From positions 124,001 to 188,000 of the forward strand of contig NZ_BLVZ01000011.1 of the NCBI RefSeq assembly GCF_015471405.1: 64,000 bases of DNA. Direction: 5' to 3'. Every line of letters begins with the position of its first letter. Position 1 is the stretch's first letter. Source of the DNA: Pseudomonas cichorii. Its GTDB lineage: Bacteria > Pseudomonadota > Gammaproteobacteria > Pseudomonadales > Pseudomonadaceae. Positions 41,367 to 50,740 of the stretch are shown piece after piece. The position numbers were made by a program, and so were the translations under genes. The notes beneath the pieces are model-generated. The model had not been told where the DNA came from. It ran no database searches and was given only the letters and a program-made list of their open reading frames with translations.

Positions 41367-42494
41367 ATGATCGACGATCCTGCAAAAGGACGCTCAAGTC
41401 ATATTCATGGTAGTTCGCGTGTAAATGAAGGTTTGACGCCTCCCGCAACACTGAATGCTTCTGAAGCGATTTCAGAGGCGGTAGCCATCTTTGAAGAAAG
41501 CTCAGGACCACCGATATCCGGCACGGCGGGTGAAGAAACCCGTGAGCCACAGCAACAGGATCGTCCACAGGTTGCCATTCTGCTGTGTACTTTCAATGGC
41601 CAGCGCTTTTTGCCCCAACAACTGGAGTCCATAAAGAACCAGTGCAGGCCATCCTGGTTCATTGCTTTATCGGATGATGGTTCCAGCGATAACACGCTGG
41701 ATATAGCGAGCCATTATCAAGCCTTGTGGGGTAAAGAAAAGATCAATGTGTGGCGCGGTCCAGGCCGAGGGTTCGCACGAAACTTCATGTCCATTACCCG
41801 CAACACTCCGCAAGCCGACTTTTATGCCTGGTGTGATCAGGACGATATCTGGGACGAAAACAAGTTGCAGGTGGCCGTCAGTTGGCTGCAAAGCGTGCCC
41901 CACGACGAACCGGCGATTTATCTGGGTCGCACCGAACTGATCAGCGAACAAGGCGAAGTACTTGGCTACTCGCCGCTGTTCACAAGGCCGCCGTCCTTCG
42001 CCAATGCTCTGGTGCAGAACATCGGCGGCGGCAACACCATGGTGTTCAACCATGCAGCCCGCTGCCTGATTCAGGATGCATCCGAACATCTGGCGTTATT
42101 GTCGCTGGATATCGTGTCCCATGACTGGTGGGCCTATCTGTTGGTCACAGGAGTAGGCGGGCACGTGCGCTACGACCCCAAGCCCTACGTTCGCTATCGC
42201 CAGCATGACGGTAATCTGGTGGGTTCCAACACGGGCTGGAGAGCCCGGATAGTACGTATTCGCCTGCTGCTGAAAGGGCGTTTCCGGGACTGGAACACCA
42301 CCAATATTGCTGCGCTGGAAGCGGTCATCCTGTATCTGCCCAACGATAGCCGCGACTTGCTGGAACAACTCAAGGCGTTGCGTTCTCCCTCTCTTGCCGT
42401 ACGCCTGGCAAGTCTCAGACGTACCGATCTTTACCGCCAGACAAGGCTGGGCAATCTGGGATTGCTGATGGCGGTCCTCATTAATGTGATGTGA
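41367..42494 (+). CDS. Family 2 glycosyltransferase (probable O-antigen rhamnosyltransferase)
   Basis: A 375-residue GT-A fold enzyme. Core motifs are VAILLCTFNGQRFLPQQLES (about 71-90), DDGSSDNT (about 102) and the metal-binding DxD region CDQDDIWDENKL (about 152). The first 65 residues are a polar extension with no recognised domain. It resembles the rhamnosyltransferase branch of GT2. It lies upstream of wzm-wzt-fusion gene in the same direction, so it probably adds D-rhamnose to the O-polysaccharide. The 198-base gap before it is AT-rich with two inverted repeats: GTTTCA/TGAAAC at 41221-41236 and TGTTTA/TAAACA at 41247-41263. Confidence 0.82.
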   Translation: MIDDPAKGRSSHIHGSSRVNEGLTPPATLNASEAISEAVAIFEESSGPPISGTAGEETREPQQQDRPQVAILLCTFNGQRFLPQQLESIKNQCRPSWFIALSDDGSSDNTLDIASHYQALWGKEKINVWRGPGRGFARNFMSITRNTPQADFYAWCDQDDIWDENKLQVAVSWLQSVPHDEPAIYLGRTELISEQGEVLGYSPLFTRPPSFANALVQNIGGGNTMVFNHAARCLIQDASEHLALLSLDIVSHDWWAYLLVTGVGGHVRYDPKPYVRYRQHDGNLVGSNTGWRARIVRIRLLLKGRFRDWNTTNIAALEAVILYLPNDSRDLLEQLKALRSPSLAVRLASLRRTDLYRQTRLGNLGLLMAVLINVM

Positions 42495-42501
42495 ATTGTC
42501 T

Positions 42502-42549
42502 CTTCGCGAATGAATTCCGGTTTACAGGAGCGAATTCATTCGCGAAAGA
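42502..42549. repeat. Inverted REP-like pair inside the O-antigen cluster
   Basis: CTTCGCGAATGAATTCCGGT and GGAGCGAATTCATTCGCGAA face each other between the glycosyltransferase gene and wzm. Its place inside a co-directional gene run suggests it separates expression of the upstream and downstream genes. Confidence 0.82.
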
Positions 42550-42565
42550 GCGCAATGGAGCCCGA

Positions 42566-43396
42566 ATGCTCAACCCCCATCTGGTCCCCGCAGCAAGTCC
42601 TGTGGCACTCGTTCGCAGCCTCTGGCATCACCGCCAGCTCATTCTCACGATGACGCGGCGCGATGTGATTGGTCGTTACCGCGGCTCGGTCATGGGCATT
42701 GCATGGTCTTTTTTTAACCCCGTGCTCATGTTGGCGGTATACACCTTCGTATTCTCCGAAATATTCCAGGCACGCTGGACAGGTCAGGAAACAGGCAAGG
42801 GAACCTTTGCCATTCTGTTGTTCGTGGGAATGATTGTTCATGGTTTGTTTGCCGAGTGTGCCAACCGATCCACCTCGCTGATTATTTCCAACAACAACTA
42901 TGTAAAGAAGGTGCTGTTCCCGCTGGAAATCCTGCCCGTGGTGACATTGGGCTCAGCAATCTTTCATACGCTGATCAGCCTGGTCGTCCTGTTGCTCGCG
43001 CAACTCCTCCTCACTCATACGCTGTACGCAACAGCCATTACCTTTCCGCTGGTCCTGCTGCCGTTGTTGATTGCGACGCTGGGGTTCAGTTGGCTCTTGG
43101 CTGCGCTGGGCGTTTACCTGAGGGATGTGGGGCAATTCATTGGCGTGCTGACCACCGTTCTGCTGTTCCTGTCTCCCGTGCTTTATCCGGTGGCGGCCTT
43201 GCCGGAGGCTTATCAACCCTGGCTGAAGCTCAACCCGCTGACCTACATCATCGAAGAAAGCCGCAATGTCCTGCTGTTCGGGCTCTGGCCGCAGTGGGAC
43301 AGCCTTGCGCTGGCGATGCTGATCGGCTTCGGCTTCGCGGCGCTGGGCTTTGGGTTCTTTCAGAAAACTCGAAAAGGGTTTGCCGATGTCCTCTGA
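42566..43396 (+). CDS. wzm: O-antigen ABC transporter permease
   Basis: A 276-residue ABC-2 type permease with six membrane segments. The N-terminal amphipathic helix LVRSLWHHRQLILTMTRRDV followed by YRGSVMGIAWSFFNPVLMLA is diagnostic for polysaccharide exporters of the Wzm/TagG/KpsM group, as is the C-terminal LNPLTYIIEESRNVLLFG. With Wzt it moves undecaprenyl-linked O-polysaccharide across the inner membrane. GGAG lies five bases before the ATG. It overlaps wzt by 11 bases. Confidence 0.94.
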   Translation: MLNPHLVPAASPVALVRSLWHHRQLILTMTRRDVIGRYRGSVMGIAWSFFNPVLMLAVYTFVFSEIFQARWTGQETGKGTFAILLFVGMIVHGLFAECANRSTSLIISNNNYVKKVLFPLEILPVVTLGSAIFHTLISLVVLLLAQLLLTHTLYATAITFPLVLLPLLIATLGFSWLLAALGVYLRDVGQFIGVLTTVLLFLSPVLYPVAALPEAYQPWLKLNPLTYIIEESRNVLLFGLWPQWDSLALAMLIGFGFAALGFGFFQKTRKGFADVL

Positions 43397-44735
43397 TGAA
43401 ATAGCCATCAGCGTACGCGATGTCTCCAAGTGTTTTTACACCTACGACAAGCCTGTGGACCGCTTGCTGCATTCGCTGATCCCAAGGATGCAGTCCATGC
43501 TGGGCCTGCCTGCCAGGACCTATGGCCGCGAGTTCTGGGCGCTGCGCAATATCGACTTTGAAGTCGCAAGAGGCGAAACGGTCGCCGTGGTCGGGCGCAA
43601 CGGCTCTGGAAAATCGACCCTGTTGCAGATCATCTGCGGCACCTTGATTCCCACGGGCGGGGCAGTCGAAACACAGGGTCGGGTTGCAGCCCTGCTGGAA
43701 CTGGGCTCCGGTTTCAATCCCGAGTTCACAGGCCGGGAAAACGTCTACCTGAACGCCTCGGTACTGGGCCTGGCGCGCGAAGAAGTCGATCAGCGCTTCA
43801 GTGCCATTGCCGACTTTGCCGACATCGGCGACTTCATGGATCAACAGGTCAAGACCTACTCCAGCGGGATGGCCGTACGCCTGGCGTTTGCGGTCCAGGC
43901 CCAGGTCGATCCACAGGTGTTGATTGTCGATGAAGCGCTGTCGGTCGGGGATGCGAAATTTCAGGCCAAATGCTTCGAGCGGCTACGGCAACTGAAGCAG
44001 AACGGTACCAGCATTCTGTTGGTCACCCATGCCAGCGAACAGGTCGTGACCCACTGCAACCGGGCGATCCTGCTCGACCGGGGCCATGTGGAAATGATCG
44101 GAGCATCACGCCCGGTCATCAACCGCTACATGGACCTGCTGTTCGGCCGCGACAGGCGCGTCGAGCAGGCTGTGCAGAGACAACAGGTTCCAGTCAATGA
44201 CCGCAAGAGCGAACACGGGCCGCTCTTGCACTTCGATCACGACGCCTACAGCTCACGCACAGGCTTCAACCAGCATGAATATCGCTGGGGCGATGGTGCC
44301 GCCAGCCTTCAGGATTTTCACCTTGCGGCAAACGGCCTTGAGTTCCCTACCAGCATCGGGCCGGGCGACGAGGTCGTGCTGTACCTGGCCATCTGTTTCA
44401 ACCACACGATCAGCAACCCCGTGCTGGGCTTCACAATAAAGACCAAGGAAGGAGTCACCGTCTATGGCACCAACTCTTACCTGCTGGGCAGCGCTTCCAG
44501 CCAGGACATATACAGCGCCGGATCACGGCTCAAGGCCTGTATGAAATTCACAAACCGACTGGCCAGTGGCGACTACTTCATCTCGATAGGCATCGCCTCC
44601 CGTGAAGGGGAAGACATCATTCCCCATGACCGCCGCTATGACTCCATTCACTTTGTTGTCGCTGCGACCACCACGCTGTTCGGCCTGGTCGATCTTGCCG
44701 TTACGATGGATTTCGACCAGGTAAACCACCCATGA
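43386..44735 (+). CDS. wzt: O-antigen ABC transporter ATPase with carbohydrate-binding C-domain
   Basis: A 449-residue protein: an ABC ATPase (1-245) with Walker A VVGRNGSGKSTLLQI, signature TYSSGMAVRLAF, Walker B VLIVDEALSVGDAKF and the H-loop in LLVTHASEQV, followed by a Wzt C-terminal beta-sandwich (about 290-445) that binds the finished polysaccharide end. Wzt proteins with this domain export only chains that carry the right terminal group, placed by a chain terminator. The adjacent fusion protein at 44732, coupled by a four-base overlap, has the domains expected of such a terminator. Confidence 0.94.
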   Translation: MSSDEIAISVRDVSKCFYTYDKPVDRLLHSLIPRMQSMLGLPARTYGREFWALRNIDFEVARGETVAVVGRNGSGKSTLLQIICGTLIPTGGAVETQGRVAALLELGSGFNPEFTGRENVYLNASVLGLAREEVDQRFSAIADFADIGDFMDQQVKTYSSGMAVRLAFAVQAQVDPQVLIVDEALSVGDAKFQAKCFERLRQLKQNGTSILLVTHASEQVVTHCNRAILLDRGHVEMIGASRPVINRYMDLLFGRDRRVEQAVQRQQVPVNDRKSEHGPLLHFDHDAYSSRTGFNQHEYRWGDGAASLQDFHLAANGLEFPTSIGPGDEVVLYLAICFNHTISNPVLGFTIKTKEGVTVYGTNSYLLGSASSQDIYSAGSRLKACMKFTNRLASGDYFISIGIASREGEDIIPHDRRYDSIHFVVAATTTLFGLVDLAVTMDFDQVNHP

Positions 44736-47700
44736 TCGAGCTTGAGAAAAGCGGTTACCGCCAGGACACAGACACCGGAGTATGGGCACGGCCCGATTAT
44801 CAGGGGCTTGCTTACAATGACGGTGACGAAAGCGAAGAGCGCCTGGCACAGATCATACGAGACGCACAGGATTTGTCCGTGTTGTCCGGCGAGTTGGGCA
44901 GGCATTGCACGGACTGGGCATCGCTGTACCACCTGGGCCGTGCGCGTGGAAACATCCTGCGCCCTTTTGAACACATTCTGTCAGGCCAGATACTGGAAAT
45001 AGGTGCTGGTTGCGGCGCCATCAGCCGATATCTGGGGGAGTGCGGCGCCAGCGTGCTGAGCCTGGAAGGCAGTGCGCGCCGGGCCAGGATAGCCGCGAGC
45101 CGCACACGGGATCTGAACAACGTCACAATCGTTGCCGAACGCTTCGACCAGTTCAATCCACCGACTCGTTTCAATGTCATTACTCTGATCGGAGTCCTGG
45201 AATACGCCAGCATGTTCGGTCAGGAAACCGATGCAGCCCTGAGCATGCTCAAGCGAGTCAAAAGCTTGCTGAAACCCGATGGGGTGCTGCTGCTCGCCAT
45301 TGAAAACCAGTTGGGCCTCAAGTACTTCGCCGGCGCACCGGAAGATCATCTCAATAGCCCGATGTACGGGATTGAAGGGCGCTACCGCGACCACGACCCC
45401 GAGACGTTCGGCCGCAAGCGCTTGATGGCGTTGCTTGAGGAAGCAGGCTTCAGCCGCTCGGAGTTCCTGTTTCCGATGCCCGATTACAAACTGCCCAACT
45501 CCATCGTCACCCAGCGCGGCTTTGAACTGGACAGTTTCGATGCGGCAGCCCTGGCCTGGCAGAACGCCAGAAAAGACCCTCAACTGCCCGGCGCGCCTTT
45601 GTTCAATCTGGAGCGGGCATGGCCGGTAGTGGTCAGCAATGGCCTGGGCATGGAACTGGCCAACTCCTTTCTGATCGCGGCCTCATCCTTGCAGTCCAGT
45701 GTTGTGCCACCCGACATGCTGGCGGGTCATTACAACGTCAGCAGGAAACCTGGCTACTGCAAGCAAACGCTATTCATTGAAACCGATAGCGGCATCGAGG
45801 TTCGGCATGAGTCCTTGCGAGCAGAAACGGCAACGGGTGAAAAAAGCGCTTATCGACATGTGCTTTCGCACGTCGACAGGTACCGACGCGGGCAGGCATT
45901 GAGTCAGCAATTCCTCAATATCGCCAGCGCGCCCGACTGGACCCTCAAAGACTTCGGGGCGTTCATCTCGCTTTATATGGCAGTACTCGAAACGTTGCTT
46001 GAAGAGCAAGGCCATTCAAGGCACTCGAACACCCTTGATGCACAACTGCCAGGGCTGTTTATCGATGCCGTGCCTCACAATATTCTGCTCGACTCACAAG
46101 GCCGCCCGGCCCTGATCGATATCGAATGGGATGTTCAGGAGGGCGTACAGCTCGGGCATTTACTGATCCGCGCCCTATTGCTGCTGATTGCCAGCGCCCA
46201 GCCGTTCTGCCCCGGCGTCATGCCGCTGACCCGCCGTCAGTTCATCATTCACAGCCTGCGCCATGCGGGCCTGGAAATGACCCTGCCGGAGCTGGAAGCC
46301 TTCATCGAAAAGGAGGCGCAGTTCCAGGCATTCGTCAGCGGTATCAATGCCAGCTACTTCCTGAACTGGGAGCCCGAGCAGATCATCAATTCACGGGCAG
46401 CTCCCGTTGAATCCAAAGTCCTGGCCAAGCTGTATTACAGCGACGAGGCTGGCAACTTCAAAGAAGATTACGCGCTGAGCATTGAAGTCCTGCCCGGTCA
46501 TCAACAGTTGCAGTTTCCCCTGCAAAACCTCAAGGCACGCCCCAAAAGACTCAGGCTCGACCCTGTAGACCGTCATATTTCCTTCTCTGTGGATAACTTG
46601 CGCATCCTCACGCCACGGGCCGAAATCTGGACCTGGGATGGCGAGGTTGCGTCCCTGCCGTCGGTGTCGGGCCTGATGGAAGTCGAGAGGTCCGGCTTGT
46701 CCGTGCTGTTTGTCTGCCTCGACGATGACCCTTACCTGGAACTGCCGGTAGACCTGTCGCAACTGAACGACCTGCATTCAATCGTCTTGAGGCTGGACCT
46801 GGTGCTGTACACCGACGAAGTGATCGCCCGGCGCATCAACCAGAATCGCAACTGGGCCAACCAGAATGAGTCTTCGCTACGAACCGCCGTTGAGCCGCTG
46901 CATGAACAGATGCAGACGCTGGCCCTGCGCATCAATGAACTGGAAAGCACCACTTACCTGATCCAGCAGAATGTCGTCGACGGCAAACAACATACAGCCC
47001 AGACCGTAGAGCGCCTGCTCAATGACCACGCGCACCTGACCAATGGCCGTGAGGCACTTATAGCCAGCCTGGAAAGTGCTCTGCTCAATCAGCAGATTGA
47101 AAAGGACACCCACATCCACGCACTGAACCTGCGCATCCGCGAACTGGAAGGTTCCTATAGCCGCAGGCTGGCAACTCCGCTGCGCCACTCAGCCATCGCG
47201 GTGCATCGCCTGGCGCATATCTCGAAGCGCCTGCCGTCACTTGTTCGCCGGGGAGGCGGTTTAAAGAAAACCGCCAGACGGGCTGCCAATGTATTGCAGG
47301 AGCATGGCGTGCGGGGGTTACTGGCGCGGATGCGCTGGTTCCTGAGTGAACCGGGCGCGGAACCTGAAAAGGTCGAGATCGAACAGGCGCCAGACCGGCA
47401 TGACTATGCAGCCTGGATCAGGCAGTACGACACACTCGATGACGATGATCGCCAGGAAATCGCCCGACACATCAGCACCTGGGAAAATCCGCCGCTGATT
47501 TCGGTCATCATGCCGGTCTTCGATCCGCCGCTGGACCTGCTGCGCGAAGCCCTCGATAGCGTAAGAAACCAGTTATATCCCCACTGGGAACTGTGCATCG
47601 CCGACGATGCTTCCAGCAATCCCGCGGTGCAGGAGTTTCTGAAGCAGGCCGAGCAACAGAGCCCGAAGATCAACGTCATATTCCGCAGTGCGAACGGGCA

Positions 47701-49105
47701 TATTTCAGAGGCCAGCAATTCGGCCCTCGATATCGCGCAGGGGCAATACATCGCCCTGATGGACAATGACGACCTGCTTCCCGAACACGCGCTGTATTGG
47801 GTGGCACGCAAGATCATCGAACACCCGGACGCCGGCCTCATTTATTCGGACGAAGACAAGATTGACCGACAGGGGCACCGCAGCGCGCCTTACTTCAAAC
47901 CCGACTGGAACGAGTTTCTGTTTCGCTCGCAGAACATGCTGTCCCACCTGGGGGTCTATCGGCGCGATCTAGTCGAGCAGGTGGGTCGATTCCGGGTGAG
48001 CTTCGAGGGTTCGCAGGATTACGACCTGGCCTTGCGGTGTAGCGAAAAACTGTCCCGCGAGCAGATCATTCATATCAGTCGTGTGCTGTACCACTGGCGA
48101 ATTCACGCCGGAAGCACCGCCATGGCTGCCGATGAAAAACCCTATGCAGTCCGTGCCGGCGTGAAAGCCCTCGATGAACATCTGGAACGTACCGGGCACA
48201 AAGGCTGGACAGAGTTGCTGCCCATGGGCATGTACCGTGTCCATTATCAACTGCCGCTGCACAAACCTCTGGTCAGCCTGATCATTCCAACCCGCAACGC
48301 AGGAGCACTGCTCAAACAATGCATCGATAGTATTCAGAACCTGACCACCTACAGCCCGTATGAAATCGTCGTGGTCGATAACGGCTCCGACGATCTCGAA
48401 TCTCTGGCTTATTTTGAGCAGATCAGCGAACAACCGAACATGACGGTGCTCAGGGATGACGGCCCTTTCAACTATTCAGCCCTGAACAACAAGGCCGTCA
48501 AAATGGCTCGCGGCGAGCTGGTCGGTTTGATCAATAACGATATTGAAGTCATCACCCCCGAGTGGCTGGATGAAATGGTCGCACTGGCCATACAGCCGGA
48601 AGTCGGTGCCGTCGGCGCGCGCCTGTGGTTCCCTGATAACCGGCTGCAGCATGGCGGCGTCATTCTCGGTATTGGCGGTATAGCCAACCACTCGCATAAA
48701 TTCCTGCCCAAGGGCGAATACGGTTATTTCGGGCGGGCGGTATTGATTCAGGAGTTCTCGGCCGTGACCGCAGCCTGCCTGGTTATCCGCAAATCCATAT
48801 TTGAACAAGTCAACGGACTCAATGACGTGAATCTGAAAGTTGCCTTTAACGACGTCGATTTCTGCCTGCGGGTCAAAGAGGCCGGATACGTCAACGTATG
48901 GACACCTTTTGCCGAGTTATACCACCATGAATCGGCAACCCGTGGCTTTGAAGACTCACCGGAAAAACAGGAACGGTTTACCCAGGAAGTCGATTACATG
49001 ATGACTCGCTGGCCGAATATAAAAGCTGATTATGCCTACAACCCGAACCTGACCTTAGAGCAAATAGATTTCGGTTTGGCCTGGCCTCCGGCAACTAGAA
49101 CTTAA
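44732..49105 (+). CDS. 1457-residue methyltransferase - kinase-like - coiled coil - two GT2 domain protein
   Basis: A large cytoplasmic multidomain protein. In order: SAM methyltransferase (about 60-260, motif I ILEIGAGCGAISRYLGECG at 87-105); a region (about 330-530) with a kinase-like catalytic loop D445-x4-N450 (IDAVPHNILLD) and D463 in ALIDIEW at the DFG position; a beta-rich stretch (560-690); a coiled coil (about 715-815, heptads through LALRINELES, LLNDHAHL, LNLRIRELEG); a first GT2 (922-1170, ISVIMPVFDPP, ADDAS, MDNDD); and a second GT2 (1181-1415, SLIIPTRNAG, VVDNGSDD, LINNDIE). The first half recalls WbdD, which methylates/phosphorylates and so caps polymannose O-antigen, with a coiled coil that sets chain length. 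Here it is followed by two transferases. Its start overlaps wzt by four bases. Confidence 0.75.
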   Translation: MIELEKSGYRQDTDTGVWARPDYQGLAYNDGDESEERLAQIIRDAQDLSVLSGELGRHCTDWASLYHLGRARGNILRPFEHILSGQILEIGAGCGAISRYLGECGASVLSLEGSARRARIAASRTRDLNNVTIVAERFDQFNPPTRFNVITLIGVLEYASMFGQETDAALSMLKRVKSLLKPDGVLLLAIENQLGLKYFAGAPEDHLNSPMYGIEGRYRDHDPETFGRKRLMALLEEAGFSRSEFLFPMPDYKLPNSIVTQRGFELDSFDAAALAWQNARKDPQLPGAPLFNLERAWPVVVSNGLGMELANSFLIAASSLQSSVVPPDMLAGHYNVSRKPGYCKQTLFIETDSGIEVRHESLRAETATGEKSAYRHVLSHVDRYRRGQALSQQFLNIASAPDWTLKDFGAFISLYMAVLETLLEEQGHSRHSNTLDAQLPGLFIDAVPHNILLDSQGRPALIDIEWDVQEGVQLGHLLIRALLLLIASAQPFCPGVMPLTRRQFIIHSLRHAGLEMTLPELEAFIEKEAQFQAFVSGINASYFLNWEPEQIINSRAAPVESKVLAKLYYSDEAGNFKEDYALSIEVLPGHQQLQFPLQNLKARPKRLRLDPVDRHISFSVDNLRILTPRAEIWTWDGEVASLPSVSGLMEVERSGLSVLFVCLDDDPYLELPVDLSQLNDLHSIVLRLDLVLYTDEVIARRINQNRNWANQNESSLRTAVEPLHEQMQTLALRINELESTTYLIQQNVVDGKQHTAQTVERLLNDHAHLTNGREALIASLESALLNQQIEKDTHIHALNLRIRELEGSYSRRLATPLRHSAIAVHRLAHISKRLPSLVRRGGGLKKTARRAANVLQEHGVRGLLARMRWFLSEPGAEPEKVEIEQAPDRHDYAAWIRQYDTLDDDDRQEIARHISTWENPPLISVIMPVFDPPLDLLREALDSVRNQLYPHWELCIADDASSNPAVQEFLKQAEQQSPKINVIFRSANGHISEASNSALDIAQGQYIALMDNDDLLPEHALYWVARKIIEHPDAGLIYSDEDKIDRQGHRSAPYFKPDWNEFLFRSQNMLSHLGVYRRDLVEQVGRFRVSFEGSQDYDLALRCSEKLSREQIIHISRVLYHWRIHAGSTAMAADEKPYAVRAGVKALDEHLERTGHKGWTELLPMGMYRVHYQLPLHKPLVSLIIPTRNAGALLKQCIDSIQNLTTYSPYEIVVVDNGSDDLESLAYFEQISEQPNMTVLRDDGPFNYSALNNKAVKMARGELVGLINNDIEVITPEWLDEMVALAIQPEVGAVGARLWFPDNRLQHGGVILGIGGIANHSHKFLPKGEYGYFGRAVLIQEFSAVTAACLVIRKSIFEQVNGLNDVNLKVAFNDVDFCLRVKEAGYVNVWTPFAELYHHESATRGFEDSPEKQERFTQEVDYMMTRWPNIKADYAYNPNLTLEQIDFGLAWPPATRT

Positions 49106-49141
49106 CGTTGTTCCACCTATTAGACTGACACTCATCCCCCC

Positions 49142-49774
49142 ATGAACACACCCACTGAAATCGATATTTCAGGACTAAGGTGTTACGACAAGATTGTCGA
49201 TGATGTGACCTATAGCGCTCCACGCGGTATCACTCGTGAAACACGAGGTCGGGTCTGGATCGTTCGTGTCCTGAAAAACAAACATGTACTGGTCTCGGCG
49301 CGCTTCACCGATCTGCGCTTCGGTGGAACCCGCCGCGCTCTGGAAGCTGCAATCATTCACTTGATCCACAGTGGCCATGCCTGGCGACGTGACGATGTCC
49401 TGCAATTGACCGAACATGCCACTGCACACTGGCGCAAAAGGAGTGGCGCTGGCCTGTGTGCGGTCGCGTATGTCCCGAAAAAGGGGCCGGGGCGCGGGGA
49501 AACCTTTTTCCTGTCCACCTACAAACGGGTCGCCAGTGGTCGGGGCCTGGGGAAACTTCGTTCCAAACTGGTCGAAGTCCTGGAAAACGCCCATGAAATG
49601 GAAGAAGGCATTTCGACAATACCTTATTCCACTCAAAAGAAGATTCGTCAGGAGGTTGACCTGTTGTTCGACAGCGAGCAGTTTCGGGCCTTTCTTGAGG
49701 CCGGGAAAAGAAAGGCGGACCATATTGCCGTCACTGAATATATCGAGAAGCTGTCCAGGGACCCGGAGCCCTAG
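49142..49774 (+). CDS. Unknown protein with two AP2-like repeats (paralogue 1)
   Basis: A 210-residue protein with no assigned function. Residues 28-75 (RGITRETRGRVWIVRVLKNK, ARFTDLRFGGTRRALEAAII) show the G-x-x-R...W-x-V-x-V...K...F-x-D...A spacing of AP2-type DNA-binding domains; residues 98-150 (RKRSGAGLCAVAYVPKKGPG, RGETFFLSTYKRV, LGKLRSKLVE) repeat a similar layout. The rest is a helical tail ending in FLEAGKRKADHIAVTEYIEKL. It follows the O-antigen fusion gene by 36 bases in the same direction, so it might be cotranscribed. A paralogue with most of the sequence conserved lies 285 bases downstream. DNA binding is inference. Confidence 0.6.
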   Translation: MNTPTEIDISGLRCYDKIVDDVTYSAPRGITRETRGRVWIVRVLKNKHVLVSARFTDLRFGGTRRALEAAIIHLIHSGHAWRRDDVLQLTEHATAHWRKRSGAGLCAVAYVPKKGPGRGETFFLSTYKRVASGRGLGKLRSKLVEVLENAHEMEEGISTIPYSTQKKIRQEVDLLFDSEQFRAFLEAGKRKADHIAVTEYIEKLSRDPEP

Positions 49775-50059
49775 GCTCTGATTCAGTTCATGACGCCTGA
49801 AGACTTTGTATCCTGCTTGTATCTATTTGTTGAAATCCCGACCATCAATTCTCTATTTTACCTTTTGTTTACATTCATCATATTGAGCCACCTGTATCAG
49901 GGCGAAGATAATCAGTCGGCATTGATGCCCTCTCACATCAATCATTCTTCGTTATTAATCCTGATGCCGCGATTCATCGTATTCGTTACATCATCCCGTT
50001 GGATTGATTACAGGCGCTGCACCCGTTATCGATACCCGAAATAAACAGGAAAGTTGATT
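49775..50059. other. AT-rich spacer between the two paralogues
   Basis: This stretch of 285 bases is visibly richer in A and T than its surroundings (for example TTCTCTATTTTACC near 49849). An 84-codon frame runs through it but has no recognisable protein features, so I do not call it a gene. It probably holds the promoter of the second paralogue, with AGGA at 50047-50050. Confidence 0.5.
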
Positions 50060-50701
50060 ATGTTAAAACTGACCTGCAAGGCCAGTACCGACCTGGAATC
50101 TGCGCAATTGCGCTGCTACAACAGGGTCGTTGATGGCATCACCCATAGCGTGCCACGAGGGATCAGCCGTGAAGTACGCGGCAACGCCTGGGTCGTGAAA
50201 GTCATCAAGAACAAACAGAATGTATTGCTGGCGCGCTTTACCGATGCGTCTTTCGGTGGGACGCGCAAGGCACTGGAAAGCGCCATCATCCACCTGACGC
50301 ACAGCGGTCATGCCTGGCAGGCGAGTGACGTCCTGCAACTGGACGAGCGCGCCACCGTGCATTGGCGCAAGAGGAGTGGCGTCGGGCTGTGCGCGGTCGC
50401 TTACGTGATGAGCAACAAGCCAGGCCGTGGGGAAACCTTTTTCATCTCGACCTACAAACGGGTCGAGAGCGGCAGGGGCATGGAAAAGCTACGCGCCAAA
50501 CTGATCGAAACCCGGACGTGCTCTTATGAAACCGAGCATGAGGTTTCGCCCTTGCCCGAGGCGGTCCGGCAAGAATTGCATCTTGATGTCGACACGCTGT
50601 TGCGCAGCGACCGCTTCCAGACGTTTCTCGATGCAGGGAAACGCAAGGCCGATCAAATCGCAGTCAATCAATACGTAGAGGCAATCAGCCGGCACGCATA
50701 A
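50060..50701 (+). CDS. Unknown protein with two AP2-like repeats (paralogue 2)
   Basis: A 213-residue paralogue of the protein at 49142. The aligned core is close: LRCYNRVVDGITHSVPRGIS here against LRCYDKIVDDVTYSAPRGIT, then ARFTDASFGGTRKALESAII and HWRKRSGVGLCAVAYVMSNK. The region between the repeats and the tail is least conserved. The ATG at 50060 has AGGA six bases upstream; an in-frame TTG two codons earlier is less likely. The pair probably arose by tandem duplication. It is convergent with a chemoreceptor gene across a strong hairpin. Confidence 0.6.
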   Translation: MLKLTCKASTDLESAQLRCYNRVVDGITHSVPRGISREVRGNAWVVKVIKNKQNVLLARFTDASFGGTRKALESAIIHLTHSGHAWQASDVLQLDERATVHWRKRSGVGLCAVAYVMSNKPGRGETFFISTYKRVESGRGMEKLRAKLIETRTCSYETEHEVSPLPEAVRQELHLDVDTLLRSDRFQTFLDAGKRKADQIAVNQYVEAISRHA

Positions 50702-50702
50702 G

Positions 50703-50738
50703 GAGCGCCCCAAGACCCTCAGGCCTTGGGGCACGCTC
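50703..50738. terminator. Bidirectional hairpin terminator
   Basis: GAGCGCCCCAAG pairs with CTTGGGGCACGCTC (a two-base CA bulge) between convergent genes, a 12-base-pair GC-rich stem. No T run is present. Confidence 0.6.
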
Positions 50739-50740
50739 TG

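Noticed and set aside
49790..50044. An 84-codon frame between the two AP2-like genes
   Set aside because: No ribosome site, odd composition and no family resemblance; the stretch is AT-rich and looks like a promoter spacer.
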